Shown one piece after another: positions 10,999 through 25,612 of a stretch of DNA of 46,957 bases. How positions within the stretch are numbered: the stretch's first letter is position 1; the number at the start of each line of letters is the position of its first letter. The DNA comes from Oehlia diaphana. Lineage: Eukaryota; Glomeromycota; Glomeromycetes; Glomerales; Glomeraceae. The notes beneath the pieces were generated by a model. That model was not told the origin of the DNA, searched no databases, and was given only the letters and a program-made list of their open reading frames with translations. The stretch lies in NCBI GenBank assembly GCA_003833135.1, contig QZLH01000200.1, positions 60,042-106,998 on the forward strand, written 5' to 3'. The translations under genes were made by a program, and so were the position numbers.

Positions 10999-12778
10999 AT
11001 GACAGGGCCGCGAGATTTAAATGCTCAAATTGAGAGTTTAGTAAATCGGTTACGACGACGGTACTTTGTCTAAACAATTTGCTTGTGTAATATTACCGAA
11101 ATGTTGTTTTTTTTCTAATTATATGTTATTTATTATTAACCACTTAATAGGCAAGTAGTCGGTTCTTGGTCCGTCTCACTTGAAACGGCCCTGCTTCTCC
11201 GACAAGTAGTTTCAGTTGCACGATGGAATCAAGTTAATGTACTGATAAACTTGGTGAAAGATGTTGGAGGGAAGCTGGTTATGGCTCAGCCGAGAGGTAT
11301 TCAGAATTGTGTTATTTTAAGTACTATGGAAAATTAGCGAGGATTAATTTTAATAAGATTTAATCTTTTTAGAACTCGCGGTAGGAAATATTGTTCGTCG
11401 CGTATTACGTTTGATACGTGACGTGTATAATTCTGAAGTATCAAATAGTAATACCAATTTAACTTCTACATCAGAAGAGGTAGAGGATGATGATAAGGAT
11501 TATGATGATGATAATATGATTAAATCGTCCCCTCAAAAAAGCAAGACTTACGACTTACAAAGCTATAGTGGGCCAGGTTCTATTATAAGTTCTAGTTTCT
11601 TTTCATCATCGGCTTCTATGATAAATTTGTTGGGAGATGGATCTGTGAGCGGGAAGGAGGCTTCATTAGATTATGATCGAAAGTGTTATAATATCCTTTT
11701 ATTAGATACGTTAAATAAACATTACAAAAACTGGGAAGTCTTCTTAACTCACTTTTTTTTTACATTTGAAGCCTACAATAATCTCTGAATTACAAGAGCT
11801 GATTAATGAGCTTGAAAATATGTACGTTAACATTGCAGATCAAGCTATGGAACACATTCATTCCAAGTATGTTGAAATATAATACATTTTTAATAATTAT
11901 TTATATTAAATTCCAATTAATATTTGTAATTTAGTGAAATTATAATGACAGTAGGAAAATCGAGAACAGTTGAAATGTTCTTGAAAACTGCAGCAAAGAA
12001 AAGAAAATTTTCAATTGTAGTTGCGGAAACATCACCTAAGTCAGTTAGTTCATAATAATTAATATTTATAAATTTTCTTAAACGAGAGTTTATAATTGAA
12101 ATTTTACGTTTTCCATTTCTATTTTAGATATCTTGGACACGAAATGGCATTATCCTTGTCACAAGCAGGAATTGATACAACAGTAATTTCGGATTCAGCA
12201 ATTTTTGCTGTTATGTCGAGAGTAAATAAAGTTATAATGGGAACACATGCTGGTAAATATAAATAAAATTATTTTAATTTTATTTGGATAAAATCGGAAA
12301 TCTGTTTAATCGATTTTTTTTAACAAGATCTGTATATGTATTAACCATTTTAAAATGAAGTTCTTGCGAATGGCGGTCTAATTTCTGTAAGTGGTACTCA
12401 AATGGTTGCCACCGCAGCAAAGCATCATTCCACTCCAGTCGTAGTTTGTACTGGATTGTATAAATTATCTCCTCTTTATCCATATGACGAAGATTCGTTT
12501 AATGACTTGGTTGCTCCTGATCCAGTAATGAGTTTTGATGAAGGAGAATTAATTGACAAAGTTACTATATTAAATCCATATTATGATTATGTTTCGCCTG
12601 AACTTGTTAGTTTATTTATTACCAATACGTAAGTTTACTTGAATTATTTATGGTTTTTTATCGTCTCATAATGTGAATTTCTTAATTAATTTTATAAATT
12701 GATAGTGGCGGTCATCCCCCATCATATCTGTACAGACTTATTAATGAAAATTATGACCCTGAAGATACTGTTATATAG
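10999..12778 (+). CDS. GCD7: Translation initiation factor eIF2B subunit beta
   Basis: Predicted 381-aa protein from eight exons: 10999-11060, 11151-11296, 11373-11644, 11772-11866, 11935-12039, 12128-12252, 12361-12628 and 12706-12778. eIF2B is the guanine nucleotide exchange factor for eIF2 in the cytoplasm; beta belongs to its regulatory alpha-beta-delta core. Recognisable parts are [17 protein letters not shown] at the N-terminal helices, an acidic and Ser-rich insert (about residues 90-160), and then the conserved Rossmann-like half: [57 protein letters not shown] and [18 protein letters not shown]. The third intron (11645-11771) is open in frame for a while, but it has a GTGAGC donor, a TTAAC branch-like word and a pyrimidine tract. 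Skipping it restores the family sequence ([15 protein letters not shown]), so it was treated as an intron. Confidence 0.92.
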
Positions 12779-13029
12779 TTTCATAGGCAAATTAACATTT
12801 TCGGAGAATCCAGATTAATTTTACAAAAGTATAAATGATTTAGTACATAATTATTTTAATGAATAGATTGAATTACTTGATAATTGTTTCATCGAATATT
12901 TTAATATTTTCTATTTGTAATAAAATTTTAAATAAATCAGAAAAATTTTTATAATGCGATAATGCAAAAACAAATAACGATCGACGCATATAAGCTCAAA
13001 CCGTAATTTATATTCTCATTTCTCTCACA

Positions 13030-13290
13030 ATGCCTTCTATACCAGCTCCTCCTTTAGCACGCTATCAATATTTGATATCCCGGTATTTCAAAATTTCAAT
13101 TTAAGTTACCTAAGTTATTTAATCCTTTTATATTAAAGGATTTAACCAAATTATTCCTTTAATTAGCCGTGGTGATTTTGTTCTTTCAGTATTTGCAGGC
13201 TCTTTATCATATTATTTTTATGAACGAGATAATCCTCGCGAGAACGGTAAAACTCTGTGGTGCTTATTTAAAAGGAGAATTAAAATTTAA
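13030..13290 (+). CDS. NCE101: NCE101-like small membrane protein
   Basis: Predicted 58-aa protein from exons 13030-13082 and 13167-13290 (phase 2 join). The second exon reads RGDFVLSVFAGSLSYYFYER and then ENGKTLWCLFKRR. This fits NCE101 proteins: a conserved RGxD-like turn, one transmembrane helix, the YYxxER motif, a G-x-x-L and a basic C-terminus. NCE101 was named for a role in non-classical protein export in yeast; the molecular function is unclear. The acceptor was placed at 13165-13166. The sequence just before it would read PLIS, giving an intact LISRGD in frame with the second exon, so an alternative 5' exon is possible. The 250 bp upstream (12779-13029) hold both the eIF2B 3' end and this promoter. 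Confidence 0.75.
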
Positions 13291-13940
13291 TTTATGAATA
13301 GGTAATTACTTGCGTTTATACAGAATGTAGATTTTGATTATAAAATTTTTCTAATTATTTTAATTATTTTAATTATTTTACAGATTTAATTAAAAAATAG
13401 ATCTATCAGATTTATTAAACTATATAATAAAGCAAAGCAAATGTTATTTCTAGACTACCAACTCATATCAACAAGTTAAATAAGCTCAACTTAAAAATAA
13501 TAATATTCATTTCTAAGCAGAAATAACCTTTGCAAATAATTAACAGGGATATTTACCAAACACATTATAATGCCAGCTTTCCCCCAAAATGATGATAACA
13601 AACAGTACTGTTACACGAACCATTAAGACATTCTGTAAGTATCATACTTACAATATTTAACTATTTTGTCTTGATAAATTTTCCATTAACGCTAAAACGA
13701 TTTGAACTCTGCGAGGTCTTCCGATATAACCTATATTTATTAATTAAATTCTTATCTATCAATTTAAATGATGAGTTATTTATCAAATATATTTTACTAA
13801 ATATATAATATCAGTTCTATCATATTTATTTCATTGGACGGGAAGCAGCATTGTTAGTTTAGCAACAAGTAAATACACAACACAATAATTAACTAAAGAA
13901 CAATATAATAATACATTTATAAACGGGTTACCTTATATGG
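13291..13940. other. Convergent intergenic region, no gene recognised
   Basis: This 650-bp spacer separates the 3' ends of the NCE101-like and PRP43 genes. A short stretch at 13560-13640 is less AT-rich and has an ATGATGA word (box C-like), but no matching CTGA box D follows at a suitable distance, so no snoRNA is called. The rest is A/T-rich. Confidence 0.5.
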
Positions 13941-16921
<2,981 letters not shown>

Positions 16922-17240
16922 GGTCAACTGATTAATTAAACAACCCGGTGGCCGGATTCATTTTGCCGGTTACATATAATATATAAGAATTGAATGACGA
17001 ATTCCTACCTAATTCCCTTACCTAATACTAATCCCCTATCCCTAATCCTACCTAACTCTAAAGAACCGGCATATTATCAAATTTTAATATGCATCACGTG
17101 ATTGCACGTGTTTCGACCGAGAGATTTTTTTGATGAATAGGCACAACAAAATATAGAATTTTGTCAGATCTATTCTCAACAATTACGATTAAATTCAAAT
17201 TTAGTTTTTTACGCGTTTTTCGAATAAAAAAAAAAAACAA
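16922..17240. promoter_or_regulatory. Shared divergent promoter of PRP43 and SF3A1
   Basis: The region between the two start codons contains two CACGTG boxes ten bases apart (17095-17100 and 17105-17110), the core recognised by bHLH factors such as yeast Cbf1. It also has a C-rich telomere-like tract at 17003-17060 built of CCTAA, CCCTTA and CCCTAAT words. The site calls are by sequence only; regulation of both genes from here is inferred from position. Confidence 0.6.
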
Positions 17241-20200
17241 ATGGTTGCTGTGTTACAGCCTGAAACTTCGCTGAACTTAGAATCAGTTGCAATATCGGAG
17301 ACAGGAAATGGAATTATTGATGAATCATCTAAACCATTGGTTGGAATTATATATCCACCACCGGACATAAGAAGTATCCTATTATATATAAATTTTATTA
17401 TACATTTTTACTCTTGAACTTAAGATCTCTTAACCAATTCAGCATCCAAATAGGCAATTTCAACAATTTGCCAGCCTAACAAGGTGCTGATCTCTAAAGC
17501 ATAATAAATATTCATTCTGATCTGTTCATGTATTTTGCTTGTCCTTAACCATTATCAATTTTTAGATATCGTTGATAAAACTGCAGTCTTTGTCGCAAGA
17601 AACGGTGTTCAATTTGAAGAACGTATTCGAGAGAATGAAAAACATAATGCAAAGTTTAGTTTTTTGAACCCTAATGATCCATATCATGCGTACTATCAAT
17701 ACAAAATTGCCGAGACAAAAGAAGGGAAAGGTATTTATTTTATATTATCATTTTCTTATAAAGAAGAATCAATTAATTATATTTTGTAATTATAGCCCCT
17801 AAAAAAGTTGAAGCAAAAGAGGTTGTACAAGAAGTCAAAGATGTTGCTCCACTGCCAAGAGCTCCACCAAAAGAGCCACCTGCTTTTGAATTTATGACTG
17901 ACATGCCTGCTATTTCAGCACAAGATCTGTATGTTACAACCTTTTTCTTTTGACATTTAATATCTTCTATATACTCCTTAAAAACTAACATTTGAAACTT
18001 TTTTCAAGAGACATTTTGAAATTAACAGCTCAATTCGTAGCACGTAACGGTAGACAATTTATGACAGCTCTTTCGCAACGCGAACAGCGAAATTATCAAT
18101 TTGATTTTTTACGACCAAATCATAGTTTATTTAATTACTTTACTAAACTAGTGGAACAGTACACAAAAGTATTAATTCCACCAAAGAATTTGAATGAGAA
18201 ATTAAGAAATAACGTGAATAACAAATATCAAATTCTTGACCGTGTAATGCAACGAGTTGAATATGCCGCTTATCAGGAGGAAGAAAGAAAAAAGGCCGAG
18301 GAAAAGGAAGATCAAGAGAGAAGTAAGAACTTATTGAATTTTACTCAATTCTTACACTGAATTGTTAGAAAAAAATGAATTAACTTTCATTTATGTTTCT
18401 TGTAGTTGCGTATGCTTCAATAGATTGGCATGACTTTGTTATAGTGGAAACCGTAGAATTTACAGAAGCTGATGAGACTATTGATCTTCCGCCACCAATG
18501 AGTATTATGGAATTGGAAAATATGACTCTTGCTCAGAAGAAGATGGCTTCGGTTAATTTAGTAGAATCTCAGCCAGATGAGAAAGTTGGCGAAATTGATA
18601 TGGAGGTTTGTACTGAATAGACGATTAAAATCGTTAATTTTTATTCTAATACCCATATATTACTTAGATGGATGATGATGTAGATATGGAAGAAGATGAG
18701 GAAGGAGAAAATGGAGACCAAGAGCTAGAATCAACTCCGGTAGTAGTGGAAATCAAACCTCCAGACACTTCTGCACCAATGAAAATCGTTAAAGATTATA
18801 CTCCAAAAGGTATTTCTCTTTGTAATTTATAATATTATTTAATTTTGTTTTTTAATTGCTAACTTAATTTATTTATATTTTAGCGTATGCTCCTAAATCA
18901 ACTGTTGACAGACCAACAGTAATTTGTCCTAGATGTAAACAAGTTATACCCGTTGATGAAATGGATGATCACGTTCGTATTGAACTATTAGATCCAAAAT
19001 GGAGAGAACAAAAGTTGGCGGCAGAATTAAAAAAGAAAGAATCAAATTTATTGCAAGAAGGTTCGTTGTTTTTTTTCTATATAGCTTCTATTTAATCTTG
19101 AAATAATGTTTATTGTAAATTTTCATTTTAGGTACCGACGTTGCAAAGAACCTCAAGGCATTTTCTGGTTACCGATCTGACATTTTTGGCACTGAAGAAA
19201 CCGAAATTGGGCGAAAAGTATGATTTTTTAGTCATGATTTAAGGTTCTTTTTTTTGTGTTAACACTAATTATTTAAATAGATTGGTGAGGAGGAAGAAAA
19301 GAAAAAACGGATCGAAAAGGAAAAAGTCGTATGGGATGGCCACACGGCATCAATCAATATGGCTACTCAGCGTGCAGCTGCCGGTGTTTCCATTGATGAA
19401 CAAATCGCTGCAATTCATAGAAGCAAAGGCTTGACAAGGTGATTTATAAATTCTCACATGAAAGATTTTACAATTACTGTTTATATGTTTATATTTTTCT
19501 CTTTTTGCATTTAGTGATAGTGATTCTAAAATTGGACCAAAAATTCCTCAAGCGCAAGATCAGCGTTACCAACATCCACATCAACAAGGAATGCAACATT
19601 CATCTTCGATTCAACAACCACCCATTTATTCTGGGTATCCGACTCATTCAGCTCCGGGAATACCACCAGGTCCTCCACCTGCTCCATACCCTGGTTATGT
19701 ACCTTCTTCTGCACCATTTGCCCATCAACTTCCTGGTTATATTTCACCTTTAACTACACAAGGTACAAATATAATTTCACAGCAATCCTCTCAAGCTTTT
19801 ACAACTATTCCACAACAAATTCATAGACCTAACACATCTTTAGCTATGTCAACACCAGCTCCTCCTTTACCTCCAACGATGGGACAATCTTCATTAGCAC
19901 CGCCAGCGCCTCCAACACCACCTCCACCTCCAATTCCATCTAAAATCGGTCGAGCTGTAGACGATGAAGCGGAATTACCAGCAATGTTGAAACGACAGAA
20001 AATGGATGCTTTGGCAGGAGGAAGTCTTGTATCTGTAGAGGAATGGATAGAATCACATCAGGTAACGTTATTGTATACATTTAGCAATGAGTATAATATT
20101 TAATATAATGTGAATATTTTTATTATCATTAGGGCCCAATTAATGTGCAAGTTCAATGTCCAACAATTCCTGAAAAACCCGAGTGGAATTGCCACGGCCA

Positions 20201-20405
20201 AACTATCGTTTTAGACAATTTACCGCTTACTACATTCGTATCCACCGTAAAGGATAGGATCGCCTCACAACTAAACTTCCCTGCAGGCAGACAGAAACTT
20301 ACAATTGGAGGCGCAGTAATGAAAAATCAGCTTTCATTAGCTCATTATAATATGGAAGACGGAGATATTATTGGATTGGCTATTAAAGATCGAGGAAAGA
20401 AATAA
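17241..20405 (+). CDS. SF3A1: Splicing factor 3A subunit 1 (SF3A1/Prp21)
   Basis: Predicted 775-aa protein from eleven exons: 17241-17373, 17566-17730, 17796-17928, 18009-18322, 18406-18605, 18668-18809, 18884-19060, 19132-19217, 19281-19438, 19515-20061 and 20133-20405. Two SURP/SWAP modules are visible: NIVDKTAVFVARNG with FLNPNDPYHAYY (about residues 45-90) and DILKLTAQFVARNG with FLRPNHSLFNYF (about 145-185). The Prp21-like middle follows, with ASIDWHDFVIVETVEF. Then come an acidic stretch, a zinc-finger-like CPRCKQVIPVDEMDDHVRIE, a long Pro-rich segment, and a ubiquitin-like C-terminus ending NMEDGDIIGLAIKDRGKK. In the U2 snRNP, SF3A1 helps bind the branch site region and contacts U1. 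Full domain order is present, so the gene looks intact. It is convergent with the PTAR1-like gene, with 149 bp between stop codons. Confidence 0.96.
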
Positions 20406-20554
20406 ATATTTGTTCAGCCATAATAATTGTTATAAGATGCAAATTCTTTTAATTACCAATATGTAAAATTTGGGTCAAGGTTCAATAAACTAGGAATTTA
20501 TGATAATCTAAATTACATATACAATAAATTATAATTTATATTCTAATATTTTGA

Positions 20555-22119
20555 CTATGAACTATATTTTTTATTTTGAACAATATAATAATTTGATTCA
20601 ATAGAAATATCAGCTAGCTTTGAAATCAAATCCTTAATATCTTTTTTTCTTCTGTCATTCTGGATAGAAAAGCCACAGAAAAATCAATAAACCAAATAAA
20701 TTTGTAATGATTGAAAAATAAACATAAAATTATTTACCAATTCAGAAATCCATAATTCAAAAGCCAATGCGTTCTGTTTTTGAATAACCATTCTTTCAGA
20801 TCTTTCTTGATTTACCAGATTGATACAATAACGAGAGAATTCTAATTCATTTTCCAGTTCTGGCCATTTTTTTGTAATAGAACTAATAGAATTATTGTTT
20901 TCGTCTATTTCATTAATACTATATTCTGTTGAATTATTCAAATAGCCTGACAACTTCAACCATATCCAACCAAATGATAAAAATCTTAAATGATACCATA
21001 ATGATTCATGACCGGGATATCTTAGAATAAGATCCTTTGTAAATTGTATTTCTTTATACCAAAGAGACACAATTGAATCTGAACGACTATTTTTTTTAAA
21101 GTCTCGGTTTTGTAATTGAGTATTAATATTGATTTTATTTAGTATATCTCTTCTTGATATACCATAAAAATCACTAAAAGAATTATCATAATATTGACCT
21201 ATTCTAATTAAACACCTTTGTAAATGTTGAAATCCAGAATAATCGGAAATATTTGTTTGAACCCAGATTTTCATAATCTTTATTTCATCGACAAAAAACG
21301 ACTTAGATTGTACCGAATCAGTTTTTATGTTTAATAAAATCCAATGTCTATACGTCCAAGCATAATAATTTTTGGGGTATAATTCTGCTACACGACGAGT
21401 TATGTTGATTTCATGTTGCCATTGTGAAATATCATTAGAAGAAAAGTGTTGTTGAATTCTTAAAATTATCCATTTTCTATTTAAATACAGGAATTTATTT
21501 CAGTAAGGTGTAATTAAAGAATCGACCTATGTTATAACTTATGATTACCTGTGAAACCAAATTGTTGAATGTTTGGTATGTTTAGGAAAAGTAAATAATA
21601 AATCAATAAATTTCAATTCTTTTGTTGGATCAATGTGATTATCTATAATTAATTTTTTTCTTTTTATTAAATTTTAGAAAATTGTCATTACAAATTTTTG
21701 TTTACTGACAGTAAAAAATGAGAAATTGCAAGATACCTTATATTAAGAGCCGAATAACAGTCAGCATTTATAATTACCATACATCTAGTTGAATCCTTTA
21801 ACAATTTAACAGTTTCACTAGACTTGACGTTATCATTACCACGAACGTTCATAAATATTCCATGAGCATATTTATATATTTTATCAACATATTTTAGAGG
21901 TATTCCAAGATTCGATTCAATAAGGAGAAAGGGATAATATTCATTATTTGTTTCTATACTTTGATATGGTAATAGTCCTATTTCGAGTCTAAATTAATTA
22001 TAGAAGCAAAAAAATTTTAACAAAAAGATTTGACAAGAAAGTAGTAGTAACCTACTTATTTACATTTCGTGTGTGTCTAAAATTCGATTCAATGTTGAAT
22101 ATAATTTTTCTACTTCCAT
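20555..22119 (-). CDS. PTAR1-like protein prenyltransferase alpha-repeat protein
   Basis: Predicted 420-aa protein from five exons: 22119-22064, 21988-21737, 21659-21549, 21476-20738 and 20659-20555. It carries prenyltransferase alpha-type helical repeats: ELKFIDLLFTFPKHTKHSTIWFHR, split by an intron in the HR; ELYPKNYYAWTYRHW; and RYPGHESLWYHLRF. The overall plan matches PTAR1 rather than farnesyltransferase alpha. In animals PTAR1 pairs with RabGGTase beta to form GGTase-III, which adds a second prenyl group to the SNARE YKT6. The same role here is inference. The third exon's acceptor is placed at AAAAAG with the exon beginning in a run of seven A; the more obvious TATAG acceptor downstream would give an immediate stop. 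The gene lies 3' of UCHL5 on the same strand. Confidence 0.8.
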
Positions 22120-22181
22120 GCTTGAAATTGGCTAAAAATGTGGATCAATTCAAATTTTAAATCTTCGGTTTGATAATCAAT

Positions 22182-22187
22182 CACGTG
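22182..22187. promoter_or_regulatory. CACGTG box upstream of the PTAR1-like gene
   Basis: A palindromic CACGTG lies about 65 bp upstream of the PTAR1-like start codon, the same core as in the PRP43/SF3A1 promoter. An inverted repeat CCGCTTTTTTAAAAGCGG follows near 22201-22218. Confidence 0.4.
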
Positions 22188-22391
22188 TAACTCATTAAAA
22201 CCGCTTTTTTAAAAGCGGCTAATCATAATTTTCGGTTAGACCTGATTTTATGATAAACAGCGCTTTAACAAGTTTGCAACTATACTTAATCAAATTTTAT
22301 GTCACTTTGTTTAATGTCACTTTATTAAATAACTTTTTAATTACACAACTATATAATTCAGATAAGAATTATGTTAAATGCAGAATTGGAT

Positions 22392-24048
22392 TTAATTTTT
22401 ACTGCCAGATTCACCCTTCTTCTTTTCTGCGCGATCTTTGATTCTTTTTGACATCTCTTTTCGGGCATATTCAATACGAGCTTGTAATTCACCACGTTCT
22501 GCTAGAATCCGAATAATATTATATATAAACTGAATGAAGTTATGTTTGCGCAATGAATTCTCGCGCTAAAATTAGAAAAAGCAATTTAAATAAAGAATAA
22601 ATTTAAGCGATTGAGAGAAAAAAAGCATCAAATTATCTTTACCTCATATCTTTTAAATTTAACTTTTTCCATTTCAATCCTTTGTAATAATTGATCCCTT
22701 TCTTCACTTAATTGCATTAATTCACTTGAATTATTAGTATTACTTGCATGACGCATTCGTTCATCAATTTCCCCAATTCGCGTTCGATACACGTCTTCAC
22801 GATTCTTGATAAGTGCTAACAAATTAAATCGAATTTCTGCAGATGTATAACGAGACATTCGTTCCTGTATAACAGGACGGACTTTTTCTAACCAATTGTC
22901 TCCTGTACACGGACCTGGTTTAATGAATAAATAAAATTAAGAACCAATTTATCAAAATAGCTTATCAAAAAAAGAGAAAAAGGAAAAAAAACTGAATTTT
23001 TACCCAAATTCACTGGTCCATTACTTAAACCATCCAACTCATATAAAGCCCCTTGAACAGGAACATACGAGATAAAATGGAAAATATCTTCCTTGTCAGA
23101 CGAAGATTGATCAGTTTGGTCCAAAAAGAACGGATCGGAACGAGCAAAGCTATTATGTACACCCCGAATAAGTTCACTATTGGTAATTGCTAAGCCTTTA
23201 TCCTATAAAGAAATTTTAAACAAAAATCGATAAGCAAGTACTCTTAATAAAAATAAATAAATAAAATAAATATAGTACAAAACTAAAAATGACTTACATA
23301 CGGATCAAATAATCTAGTGAAATCTTTAAAATTATCTAATTCGGCACCTAAATCAATCGTAGGACAATTCAATAAAATAGACAAAATGGCTTGAGTAGCA
23401 CATGCATTATTAATAACCTGTAAAAACAATTTTATTTTCTTTAAATAAAAAAAAATGGAATAAATGATAAATCAAGTTGGATATAATCGTATCAAGAATA
23501 TTACTTGTTTTGCAAAGTATACATTTTCATCAACACTAAGATCTGCTTCTGGATGTAACCTAGAACTGTCATTACCGCCTTGCCACTTGAAAAGAAAAAT
23601 TAAACCATAAACTGGTCTTACAATTGTTTAGAATAAGTGAAATTCGGAACAAAATTTTAATATAATAGTACTTACAAAATTAATAAACTATTGAAGTAAA
23701 ACGTGTGTATAATAAACATACTTTAATTCTTCTAACGTTTGATCGTCTAAGCTCCAGACCTCTTCGACTTGTGTCCCTTGTACATTAAAGGCTCTAATTA
23801 ATTCAGTGAATACACCTATAAATTGAAAGCGTTATTAAATATCAAAATTGAAAGTGCTTGAAAAGAGTATAGGAAATAAAGTAGAAATGGGCGAAAGGGA
23901 AAAAATACCCTTATAAAAAGAAGAATAGTTCAAATCAATTGTTAGCGATTTTAAATTAACTAGAAATTTTGCTTCAAATAAATAAATAAGTAACCAAATT
24001 TCTTACTGGATCCGATTCGATTAAGCACCATTGACCTGCATCAGACAT
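22392..24048 (-). CDS. UCHL5: Ubiquitin C-terminal hydrolase UCHL5/UCH37
   Basis: Predicted about 337-aa deubiquitinase from seven exons: 24048-24007, 23815-23722, 23616-23505, 23417-23298, 23202-23004, 22914-22643 and 22565-22392. Words typical of UCH37 include [47 protein letters not shown] and [18 protein letters not shown]. Catalytic residues fall at C89, H165 and D180, almost the human positions. The C-terminal ULD follows ([24 protein letters not shown]) and would bind the Rpn13-type proteasome receptor or an INO80-type partner. Oddity: exon lengths sum to one base short of a complete frame. The first exon ends GATCCA before GTAAGA and the second begins GTGTATTC after TATAG, but the family needs GGT GTA TTC. 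A canonical CAG/GTAAGA donor with one G lost would explain it. All other junctions close. Confidence 0.9.
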
Positions 24049-24302
24049 TTTTGTAGTATAAACGCGGAGAGAAAATTGTTTAAATGTGATTACTGAAGTT
24101 GTGATTATGACGCGAATCTTCATTATTACATAATTTTTGTATAACATCTATCGATGTGATACAGATTTATGGGTGAAGCGCCACTTGAGGCACGGGCTGA
24201 TAATGCTTTATATTTATATATATTTACGTGATCATTGTGAAAAGTTCTGTCAAAAATTTACTTTAACCTACGCGAAGTTAATATTTCTTTTCTTGACATA
24301 AT
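24049..24302. promoter_or_regulatory. Divergent promoter region between UCHL5 and the Gfd2-like gene
   Basis: These 254 bp lie between two opposite start codons. A GCGCCACTTGAGGCACGGGC segment near 24179-24198 is markedly GC-richer than its surroundings, and TATATATATTTACGTGATC lies just beyond it. No defined factor site can be named. Confidence 0.45.
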
Positions 24303-25454
24303 ATGTCAGAAGTCCAATTGTATCAATATCACCTTGTTGTAAAACATTGGAAAGGTAATAAAAATGCAAACATTGAACAATTTTTTAATGCTTCCCACTT
24401 TTTTGCTAACCACCCGACATTGGAGTTCTTCCTTGGTAAGTGACTATAATTAATTATACAAGGCTGTATGTACTTGCAGAATTTTAATGTTTTATGCAAC
24501 GTTATTTCATTAATTTTTATAAATATATATTTTTAAGGTATAGAAAGTAAAAATAATGAGGATTACCAAGTTTTGCTATTATCTGAGGACTCTGTAAAAT
24601 CTCTTCATACAGAATTAGAAAATTTTACTTCCTCGAAACTTACAATGATACCAAAATTTCAGAATGTTACTTATAAAAAGGTTAAATCTACTTTTATTGA
24701 TTCATCACAAGCTTTCAATAAAATCAATAAAGAAATTAAAAAATTTAATAAACAAAGTAAAGCGGATAGTAAACTCCGTAAGATGAAAGAACAATGGGAA
24801 AAAGCACAAAATATGGTCAAGACAAAAAAATACTTTTTCGTAGCAGTGGATGTTGAAAGTTATGAACGAGATCACTCTTGCATCTTGGAAGTCGGATGGA
24901 GCATGTTCGACTCGAAAAGCGAGAAATTTATGGATCGACATTTTTGTGCAACTGAATATAAGCATCTGAAAAATGGTCAATTTGTTCCGGATAGGAAGGA
25001 TAGATTTAATTTTGGAGAAACTGTATGGGAAAGTTTAACAAACATTCGTGATGAGATTATAAAAGATTTAACGGGAGAAAATGAAAAAGGCAATGTTGTC
25101 TTTGTTGGACATGATGTTCAAATGGATGTCAAGTATTTGGAGAGTATGAAAGTTAATGTTGAAGAAGTCATTAATCCCGCAGCATATTTTGATACAGCAG
25201 AAATGAATGCAGCGAGAGTTGGAAAGCCAAATCAGCGAATCGGTTTGGGAAAATTGTTAGATGAGCTTGATATAGAAAATTATTGTTTGCATAATGCAGG
25301 TACGTATTTAAATAATTTCTTATAATATTTTCTTTAAAGTAATTCATGTTTATATTTATAATTTTTAGGGAACGATGCACATTATACATTATGCCTATTT
25401 CTTGAGTTATGCAAATTACCTCTTCAATCACCTGAAGAATCCAGCTCTGATTGA
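24303..25454 (+). CDS. Gfd2/YDR514C-like protein with DEDDh exonuclease-type fold
   Basis: Predicted 326-aa protein from exons 24303-24435, 24538-25299 and 25369-25454. A basic, Lys-rich N-terminal half leads into an RNase H-like domain starting KKYFFVAVDVESYERDHSCI, with D149 and E151 as the first acidic pair. It continues with GHDVQMDVKYL (second Asp), YFDTAEMNA and a final HNAGNDAHYTLCLF giving the His-x4-Asp of a DEDDh active site. This is the arrangement of the Gfd2/YDR514C C-terminal domain of fungi; Gfd2 in yeast is linked to mRNA export. All acidic positions appear present, so nuclease activity is possible but not shown. The ATG at 24303 is used because the ORF's later TTG is internal. 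The gene is divergent from UCHL5 and convergent with the tyrosine phosphatase gene. Confidence 0.82.
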
Positions 25455-25612
25455 AAGTTTGAGGTTAAAAATATATTATATTACAACATTATAATTCTTT
25501 AATATGTAAAATTTTTTGAGAAAAAAAAAATTTATAAATTTTTTTTTTTTTTTAATTGATCATTAAACTATATAATGAAATAAATTCTTAAAATAAATCA
25601 AATCTTTGGTTT

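Noticed and set aside
11645..11788. Open continuation of eIF2B beta exon 3 to a TGA at 11786
   Set aside because: The segment has a GTGAGC donor, branch-like TTAAC and pyrimidine tract, and skipping it restores conserved family sequence.
13560..13640. Box C/D snoRNA candidate based on ATGATGA
   Set aside because: No box D (CTGA) at a suitable distance and no terminal stem were found.
19439..19753. ORFs on both strands over SF3A1 exon 10
   Set aside because: They are out-of-frame readings of the proline-rich segment of SF3A1.
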